This document shows positions 56,101 through 64,000 of a DNA stretch of 64,000 nt, piece by piece (position 1 is the first letter of the stretch; each line of letters opens with the position of its first letter). A program made the position numbers and the translations under genes. The notes under the pieces are model-generated. The model was not told the origin of the DNA. It searched no databases and saw nothing but the letters and a program-made list of their open reading frames with translations. The DNA comes from Isoetes taiwanensis (lineage: Eukaryota; Streptophyta; Lycopodiopsida; Isoetales; Isoetaceae). The DNA is taken from NCBI GenBank assembly GCA_021234155.1, contig JAJEKV010000042.1, forward strand, positions 2,107,257 through 2,171,256, written 5' to 3'.

Positions 56101-56586
56101 TTAAAGATTACCAGTCTTCGTCTTTTCCAGATAGTCCCAAGCAACCACCCTGTTGCAAGATGAAAAGCCTAGCTTTGTAACTCTATCCAAATACTTGGGT
56201 AAATTGCCAAGAGCACTTGTTAAGAAAGCTTGAAAAAGAGAGAACAACCAATCCCATACCTGTTTGAGGTGATCACACATAAAAAAGCAGTGTTCAATGG
56301 TTTCAGATACACGCTTGCATACTGGACACTGATATGATATTCTAGGGTTAAACTTGTGGACAAGCATGTTAACCTGAAGACATCGATGAAGAATCTGCCA
56401 CCAAAGAACTGCCACTTTAGAATGAAGTAGCTTATCCCATGCCCAAGACCACATCTGCTGCCATTGAAGAGGAAGGAGTTGAAAGGGCCGCTTATTAGGA
56501 GGAAGAATATCAATATCAAGCAATAACATATACATAGAATTCACAAGTTTGCACTCCGTAACCTCCTCACGACAAACCTTTATCAA
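56101..56586 (-). pseudogene. LINE zf-RVT domain fragment
   Basis: A 161-residue open frame contains WAWDKLLHSKVAVLWWQIL, HRCLQVNMLV and the zinc-binding QCPVCKRVSETIEHCFFMC, then VWDWL. That is the plant LINE zf-RVT domain. The reverse-transcriptase core is missing. It is open over its length but has no host-gene context. Confidence 0.75.
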
Positions 56587-57235
56587 AATATCTTTTTGGT
56601 GTGGCAGAATAGGCTATAGATAATCAACAACTTTTTGCCAAAGAGCTCTATTCCATCGCCCCAACAAAAACTTTAGCTGAAACATAATGCACTTCAATTG
56701 TAAAAGATAAGATCTTTGACACTGCTGATGCATTTTTTATGGTTTTAGATCTTTAAAGTTCTTGGGACAAAATCTGCATGAGTAGAATAGCAAAGCTGAA
56801 GATCAAACTCCCAATGGCTATTTGCTGCCATAAATCCTAACAAATCAACCACCTAATCAGCTAACAAATTAACCACCAAAACATGCTAACAAATTAACCA
56901 CATCGACGGCTAAGATATCTAGCGAATATTCTAGCATGAACAACTTGTGCCATTCCTTCGATTTAGCCACAACAATTAAATCTCCAAAATCTACATGGGA
57001 GTTAAGCAAGATGGACTAATGAAAGTTAAAACTGAATTTGAAGATTGTGCACACGGATGCACTGCCAGTGGGTAACTCAACCGATAAGCAAGATGGTAAC
57101 TACAACATTAACATAAGTAGACAATGAGAATAAGAACCAAGTTTAAGTCCTAATGGTTAGGTTCAAAGAGTGGAAAAAGCACGAGGGTTATGGTGACTAT
57201 ATATACAAGAATATAAATATGGCTGGGTCGTCACA

Positions 57236-57552
57236 AAGGTGTAGTACATGGTCTAGTGGCATGGACCTTAAATCACCACACTTGAGGTCACAGGTTCAAA
57301 TATGGCCAACATCGGCTTAGTAATTGGGACCTTAAAACTCCATTGCTCCAAGGTCAGGGGTTCAAGTATGACCAACCAGTCCTATGGTAGAGAGCTTAAA
57401 CCTGCCATATGTACTAGACAATCACATGCAAAGTTCCTAGCATATCGCGCCTAGGTAGTGGATTCGTTTCCATGTGATACGTAGAATGTGATATAGAGTG
57501 TACTCATGGTGTGTGATGATGAATAGAATGATGTCCTTCAATAAAAAAAAAG
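57236..57552 (+). mobile_element. tRNA-derived SINE-like unit with tandem heads
   Basis: An A-box-like TGGTCTAGTGG (57249-57259) is followed by a B-box-like GGTTCAAAT (57293-57301). A second similar head follows (GGCTTAGTAATTGGGACC, then GGTTCAAGT at 57359-57367). A unique body and an A run (57543-57551) close the unit. This is the layout of a polymerase III SINE with a dimeric head. No clear target duplication was found. Confidence 0.55.
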
Positions 57553-58565
57553 GGGGTGGAGTAATAATCTCCAAAATCAGCGCTTAAAGCATATACTGAA
57601 TTTGGCTTCTTTTTTGCATTTGTGTGCATCTTACATGGATGTTCAAAATAGATTCTACAATTGAATCTATCCTCTTCTTATTAATATAAAAATAGTAAGA
57701 TTAATAAGAGTGAAGACAAATTTAGAAGAAACGAATTGTAGTCACTTTTATAACTTGCACAACCATAATCACATTGATTACGTTCTAAGTTTTTGTTGTC
57801 TAATACTTTGGTCACAATTACTTTCTTTTTATGATATTCAAAATGACAAGAACCACTAGGTAAATGTTTTAGAGACTTTTGAGGCATTATCTTAAAATCC
57901 TAAAATCATAATTGTATTTAACCGTTAGAAGTGTTCGAATTAATTGTGATATTAAAAATACTAGCCCATTCTATCGAGAGATTTATAACTCCAGCGAGCA
58001 TCTTAACATATCAAAGGTTGATGGTAAAGATCTAGGTCGTTACAAACTGCACTTGAAATATCATTTTTGAATTTTTCCTGAATTAGGCTTCTTTGCGAAT
58101 AAGAAATGCATGTATTGCTCCCAAGTATGGAAAGTCCAATGAACAAGATCAACCATCTTATCATCTCAACATCATCATAATTTCAACATGCAAAATTAGA
58201 CGCTCCACTCCACAATTTTTGCACTAATTATCTTGAAAGAATTCTGTAACAAAGCACTATGCACCAAAGAAACTTGCCATAACTTCATAAAAGCTCAATC
58301 CCTTTTAACACATTTATCTTTCTATACAGAGAGAGAAAAAAAATCAACTTGGCTAGAGAAACTAAAAGGGCACAATAGAATCTTTGAAGCCCATTATTCC
58401 ATCAATGAAAGACAATTTTCTAAATGTGCACAATTAATCTAAAATGGCACAACCATGTGTTCACATCAATAAAGAAAGAACAAAAGCTATATAAAGAAAC
58501 AAAAGGAAAGATTTGTATCACACAAAGGTATAAGTGCTAAACACTCTAAAGTTGTATATTTGGAG
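57553..58565. other. intergenic, nothing recognised
   Basis: AT-rich with short frames only. It ends with the host flank TGGAG before the LTR. Confidence 0.4.
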
Positions 58566-60126
58566 TGTGACGCTCCCTGAATATATACGGCGCTCTGGAC
58601 GTATACATACGGGGACTTTCCCCTCCCATGGCAATCAGCTCACCACAAGCAGGGCCCTCCGTCTAACTCGGACCATCTATAGAAAGATGCCCGGGTGAAG
58701 GACACGGAGGTGTCATTCGGCCCACGCCTTCAATGGGGCTCCTATGTCGCGGAAGCATGAATACAAGGTTAGCATATAACATAAGCATATCATAAATAAC
58801 CACCACGAAGGGTGGCACATCCATCCGACTGATGATGACAGAGAAGATACATTTAATACTAGAGAAAACTCCCCAAACCCAAGGTTCTACCCCGGCTCTG
58901 ACTCCGATGAGGATCAACTGACGGCTAGGTCTCAAGAGATCAGCAGACCGAATCTTGGCATGGCGTTGGCTGGCATAGAACATCGGCTAGGGTTGTCCAC
59001 TCCATCCGCCCCTCCTGTGCACACTTTGCAGCTGAGTTTAATCAAGCTATAGCATCATTGTAGCCTTCCGGAGACGCAATCCCAAGGCATCACCCTTCGG
59101 GACTACTCCGGGTTACATCTCCCCGGTCCGATGAGGTAGGCCAGGGAAGTGTCCCTTCCTAGAGTCGCAGTGATTCCATGGGTGAGCTAGAGAATACGTG
59201 CCGCATCAGCGATCCCCGCATCCGTACCCGACCTACTCCCCTAACTTTATCTTCAAAGTACAGGGTGATCACACAACTGTACCCAGGGAGTGTCAGACCC
59301 ATACCCGGCCTGGTTCACTGGCCAGCTATCAGGCCTAGCTCACTGAAGGAGTCCCCGTAGCCTTTTATGCTCAGGCGAGACCCCACCCCACACTTCATCA
59401 CTATGGCCCCTTGTCTGGTGCTTCAATCATGCCATAGATTCCACAGCTCGGTGGGATCTTGTGCACAGGCCACAATTAGCAGGTATTATGGGAGATACTA
59501 GGAGCATACTAATGAACATAAGTCACAGAGGTCTCTACCCCCCTTAATCCCTGCTTTCTGGAAGAACTAACAGAGATTCTACCAAAGATACATCCATCCA
59601 TCCATCACAGAGCATAATCAATAGTTGAGGACAGTTCTAACTATCAAACAAGGGTTAATCATCATCAAAGACAAGCAAAGAAGCATGACAGAGGCGCTGG
59701 CCCTAGAAATATCAAACTAATCTATCTACTAACCCGAATTTCGGCTGGAACCATTGTCATGTGGGATCTCCATCTTCAAGTAGCCTGGGTGCCCAACAGC
59801 TCCTCTCCCTGGATTCGATTTGGGGCAAATTGGGATTGGAATCCAATTTGCTGTCCCAAATTAGCAGTTTCCTACTGGCCAATCGGGTGTGGCCAGGTGT
59901 CCTCTTCCTAATTAATCAATTATCCTAACTTAATTAGCTTAATTGAGTTAATTATATAATGATTCCTTAGTTATAGGTAATTAACCTTTAATTAACCCCT
60001 TATTAATTTAGCATAGCTAAATTAATCCCTTGTGGTTAGTCTACATACCCCCATGATGGCGTATCCTCGGCTCGTGACGTGTCAGTATAGTTATATATAC
60101 ACCATATAACTATGTGGAACGTCACA
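58566..60126 (-). repeat. 3' LTR of a Ty3/gypsy chromovirus (~1561 bp)
   Basis: In plus orientation it begins TGTGACGCTCCC and ends GGAACGTCACA; the two ends are short inverted repeats. On the element strand it starts TGTGACGTTCC directly after the polypurine tract. A GCATAAAAGGC stretch (minus strand, about 59370) could be its TATA box. The 5' LTR would lie beyond the window. It is related to the decayed LTR at 18297-19490. Confidence 0.85.
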
Positions 60127-60141
60127 TTCTCCCCCCTTAGA
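60127..60141 (-). other. polypurine tract of the chromovirus
   Basis: On the minus strand TTCTAAGGGGGGAGA lies immediately before the LTR start. Confidence 0.85.
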
Positions 60142-60815
60142 AATAATGATGTCCTCAGCATTGGGGTCAGTTACAAAACAAATGATTAACATCTTAGTAA
60201 TAGCTTATAGTAGTATAAATTATAATAGTTACACAGAAACATAGGAAAATAATGTCTTATTCCTGTAGGTAACAGAAATTAAGTTTAAAAACATAGAACT
60301 GTTTAAGCACCCACGTGCATTTCATCTGATTATGACAATAAAAGTTTCAAGGACCGGAGTCCAATAGCAAACATTATCAAAGTAGCATCCCAATTCATAA
60401 AACAACACAAAAGCACAAAAGCTTGGGCCATCAGCGACCCTCTATACATGGGCAGGTCACGTACCGCTCACTGGCCTGCGCATGTCAATATGTTAGTATT
60501 AACACATAATAATTAAGTTGTGGTTGAAGGGACCACCCCCTATAAGAAAATAAAAGAAAAACCTATGTACAAGGGAACCTATCATGCTTATGGTTCGCAA
60601 TTCATTGCGGCATAAGGAATGGCCAAGTTCCCATTATAGCCGAGATGAACGCGGCCTATCAACTACATGCTTTCCAAGCAATCCGCGGTCATGCTGACAT
60701 TGACAATATACCACGTCCTAGAGAAGACCAAGGTGATCTCATCATCGGTAACTACTTTTATTTACGATGCATCTACCCCAATAGCGTACTGCATGATCCG
60801 TGCCGAATCAAGCCT
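60142..60815. other. spacer between pol stop and 3' LTR
   Basis: Non-coding 3' leader of the chromovirus. No additional ORF is recognised. Confidence 0.5.
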
Positions 60816-63560
60816 TCAAAGCTTACCGCCGGGTGCGGGGTTGATGACATCATTGATGGTGCGGCCCTGAGATTCCCGCATGAAGTCCGGATAGTGTTTC
60901 TCACGGTCTATCTTCATCACCCACGTAGCATCCTCAGTTGGCAAGTGCTTCCACTTGACCAAATATTGTAGCATTTGAGTCCTTCTGGTCTGCTTATAGG
61001 CCCGATCAAGAAGAACTTCAGGCACTATCTCAAGATGCTCTTCTGTCATTTCAAGGAGAGTGGGTGTATCCAATATCTCCTCTAGAACAGGAGTATGTTG
61101 CTTCAGAAGACTGACGTGAAAGACCTTGTGGATTTTCAAGCGGGGTGGCAAATCCAACCGATATGCCTGCTCTCCAACACGTTCAATGATCTTGAACGGC
61201 CCAGCCCATCTGGATGCCAGTTTCTTGCAGTTACCAATCTTAAGCTTGGCTTGCTTAACCTTAATCTTGAGCCAAACTGAATCGCCCACCTGGAAAACTC
61301 GTTGGGTCCTGTGCTTATCAGCCACACTTTTCTGACGACTACGTGCAGCCAATAAATACCCACGAACTTCCTCAACCAAAGCTTGCATTTCCAAGAGGAG
61401 TTGCTGAGAAACCTCCACCTTAGAAACATGATTATGCCATGTATCTGGAGTAAGGCATTGATAACCATAATTTATCATGAAGGGAGACATTCTAGAAGAC
61501 TCCTGTTTCATGCTGTTATAGGCAAACTCCACCAAATAAATATAGTCAGCCCACTGAGATTGCTTACTCCACACATAGCTTCGCAACATATCCTCTATAA
61601 TGCGGTTGGTGCGCTCTGTCTGTCCATCCGTCCGAGAATGATATGCTGTACTCATAGCAAGCTTGGTCTGGATGGTGGCAAAGAAATCTTTCCAGAATGC
61701 ACTTACAAACTTGGGATCCCTGTCGGATACTATGACTCGTGGCATCCCGTGTAATCTGAAGATTTCCTTTGCGAACAGCAAAGCTGTGTCCAAGGCTGTA
61801 TCTGTGGTATGACATGGCAAGAAATGAGCCATCTTCGACAACTTGTCGACCACTACCATTAAGGCATCATATCCACGGAGGGTACGTGGAAGGCCCACAA
61901 TAAAATCCATGGTTATCACTTCCCATTTGGCATTGGGCACATCCAGAGGTTGCAATTCTCCTGGAATCCTTAATTGCTCGTCCTTGGTCTGCTGACACAC
62001 TTGACATTGCTTAATGTATCTGGCAATGTCCTTCTTCATACGTGGCCAATAGTAGCTGGAGCGAATCTTAAAGTAGGTCTTCATGAAACCTGCATGTCCA
62101 GCTATAGGACTGTTGTGTGTATCATGAAGAATAAGCCTACGGACTCCTGAAGTCTCGGATACACACAACTTATCTTTGTAATAAAGCAGATTGCCCTCAT
62201 TCTTATAAGAGCGGAAAGCCTCACGCTCCTTATCTGTGCGTGCCTCTTTGGCTAAACTGCTCCACACTTTACGGAATTCTGGATCCGTAGCCAAAGTTTG
62301 CTCTATTTGCTTCCCAAACTCACTGGTGAGCATAGAAATTGCATTACAATGGGTTCGGGTTACCAAGGGATGGCGTGACAAAGCATCCGCAACCACATTG
62401 TGCTTACCAGGCTTATACATAATCTCAAAGTCATACTCCTCAAGAAATTCCATCCATCTTCTCTGACGGAGATTGAGATTTGGCTGGGTAGAAAGATAAC
62501 GGAGACTCTGGTGATCCGTATCTAGCTGGAATCTCCTACCAAGAAGGTAGTGTCTCCAGATCCGTAAAGCGCGGACAACTGCTAACAATTCCTGATCATG
62601 GGTAGGGTATCGCTGTTCGGTCTCATTCATCTTCTTAGAATCATAGGCAATAACCCTCCCTTCCTGCATTAGGACTCCCCCGGTAGCAATTTTACTGGCA
62701 TCAGTTGCTACTAGCTTATCCTTCTCTGGGTCTGGCAACGTGAGGACTGGTGCTGACGTCAAAGCATCCTTAAGTTTCTGAAAACTTACCTGGACCTTTG
62801 CCTTCCAATGTTCGACCCAATCCTTGACTTTCTCATGCTTTGTAAGGTCGGTGAGAGGCGCTGCAATTTTGGCAAAATCCTTGACAAACTTCCGGTAATA
62901 TCCTGCCAGGCCCAAAAAACTCCTGACCTCTGAAACATTACCCGGGATGGGCCAATTCTTGACTGCCTCTATCTTTGCTGGATCTGTAGCAATTCCCTCG
63001 GCTGAAATCACATGCCCCAGATAATCCACCTTTGGTGTGGAAAACTTGCACTTAGAGAACTTTGCAAAGAGCTGGTGACGTCTTAGCTTCCGCAAGGCCA
63101 TCCGAAGGTGCTTCTCATGCTCCTCAAGGGTCTTACTATAGATGAGAATGTCGTCAAAGAAAATGACAACAAAATCATCCAAGTATTCTCGGAAGACATC
63201 ATTCATCAACTGCATAAAAGTTGCGGGGGCATTAGTTAAACCAAAAGGCATAACTGTAAATTCATAATGCCCGTATCTGATGCAGCGGTTATGGATGTCC
63301 TCCTCTTTTTTATTTGTATCGGTGATACCCGCGGCATAAGTCAATTTTGAGAAGTATTTGGCCCTTGCAATTTGGTCCATAAGGTCATGCACTCTAGGTA
63401 AAGCATAGCGATTTTTTATACGTATGCTTGTTGAGCTCTTAGATAGTCAATGCACATCCTCACATCAGAGCCATCCTTCTTCTTAACAAAGAGAATAGAA
63501 GACACCAAAGGTGAAACACTGGAGTGAATGAACCCTAGGTTCAACCCAAAGCTCACGGAA
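60816..63560 (-). pseudogene. pol: Ty3/gypsy chromovirus pol: RT-RNase H-integrase-chromodomain
   Basis: An 858-residue open frame (60816-63392) carries reverse transcriptase with FFDD at 78-81, RNase H (D231, E268, D293), integrase HHCC (H426, H433, C463, C466) and DD35E residues D496, D557 and E593, then a chromodomain at about 785-840 (YLVKWKHLPTEDATW). Conserved integrase-tail motifs GDSVWLK and HKVFHVSLLK are present. Just inside the start, the segment that should carry the first catalytic aspartate reads in a neighbouring frame (about 63300-63345), so a pair of compensating indels has replaced it. Further 5' the frame is lost, although FVKKKDGS-type coding is visible near 63460-63520. 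Chromodomains guide insertion to heterochromatin in this family. The copy is probably inactive. Confidence 0.92.
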
Positions 63561-64000
63561 TTTGCTTCAGCAAGCTACCTTGCTTTCAGAGAGGACTCAT
63601 GCGGGTATGGCCCTAGCAGTAGGCTTAGTGCCTAGTTCAAAGCTATCTCACATTCCACCCCTCACGAGAAAGGAGGAAGTTTTGCGGATCTCATACGCGG
63701 AAAAAAGATCCTTAAATTCCACGAGAAGATTGGCAATGTTCTGCGGCAGTAAATGGACTACCTTGCAGCAGCATGTCCAGGCTCAATGGAGGCAAGTCAC
63801 GATAGCATAAAGTACTTTATCGCTGCGTCAAGGCTTTATCTAATTGCACGATGGAGCATGGGTATAATGGGGTTTAATGGATCACCTTTTATATAGTTAC
63901 AAGGGCTCCATTAATTTGCATTGAAGGTCACTTCCCATTTCTCGCGCTTGATCCTATTGGCTTTCCACGGGCCAAGATTCCATGCCAACAATAAGATCAT
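63561..64000 (-). pseudogene. decayed 5' part of chromovirus reverse transcriptase
   Basis: Minus-strand translation in changing frames gives patches resembling the region before the reverse-transcriptase core. No intact frame remains, and protease and gag are beyond the window. Confidence 0.4.

Noticed and set aside
1-64000. Functional tRNA, rRNA or other standard RNA genes
   Set aside because: I saw no complete cloverleaf-compatible A-box and B-box pair except the diverged SINE heads, and no ribosomal motif.
1-64000. CRISPR-like arrays or bacterial operons
   Set aside because: Tandem repeats here vary in unit and spacer length and lie among plant retroelements. No cas-like protein or bacterial gene organisation is present.

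Overview
The window is nuclear DNA of a land plant. The evidence is a spliced BTB/POZ-NPH3 gene, remnants of plant PLS-class pentatricopeptide (PPR) genes, a chromodomain Ty3/gypsy element with a plant-type LTR, an LTR element primed by initiator tRNA-Met, and plant L1-type LINEs. Genes are sparse and most of the sequence is nested, decayed retrotransposon, which suggests a large repeat-rich genome. A land-plant DIRS-order (tyrosine-recombinase) element is uncommon in my general knowledge, so a non-flowering or early-diverging lineage is possible, but the sequence alone does not settle the species.

Layout. 1-13664 (minus strand): a DIRS-order retrotransposon with direct terminal repeats, a gag with a zinc knuckle, a DIRS-type reverse transcriptase/RNase H and a tyrosine recombinase with its catalytic C-terminus still readable. 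Lying between gag and pol is a second unit, 4387-10110, whose repeats are arranged A1...B1A2...B2 (split direct repeats). That is the signature of tyrosine-recombinase retroelements of the PAT/Ngaro type, yet I recognise no protein inside it. 13665-16130: a hairpin minisatellite and unassigned repeats. 17370-18250: a PPR pseudogene. 18297-19490: a decayed LTR related to the one at 58566-60126. 19614-22699: a nearly intact gag-only LTR element with target duplication, tRNA-Met primer site and polypurine tract. 23440-26522: a PPR scrap and two LINE 3' remnants. 27000-30480: tandem duplications and two abutting MITE-like units.

31016-33568 (plus) is the only convincing intact host gene: a four-exon NPH3/RPT2-like protein of 742 residues, probably a substrate adaptor for a CUL3 ubiquitin ligase. 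36110-39300 holds G-rich minisatellites and a promoter-like block (G-box palindrome and TATA box). 39290-41475 is an RTE-like LINE with an (AATTC)n tail. 41742-47604 is a nearly full-length L1-type LINE on the minus strand, flanked by a perfect 18-bp target duplication. 47623-56100 is mostly AT-rich sequence with local duplications. 56101-56586 is a LINE scrap, 57236-57552 a tRNA-derived SINE-like unit, and 58566 to the window end is a Ty3/gypsy chromovirus on the minus strand (3' LTR, polypurine tract, pol).

The most notable feature is the pairing of a protein-coding DIRS element with a protein-less split-direct-repeat element nested inside it. The nested unit looks like a non-autonomous partner mobilised in trans by a tyrosine recombinase, although that relationship is inferred.
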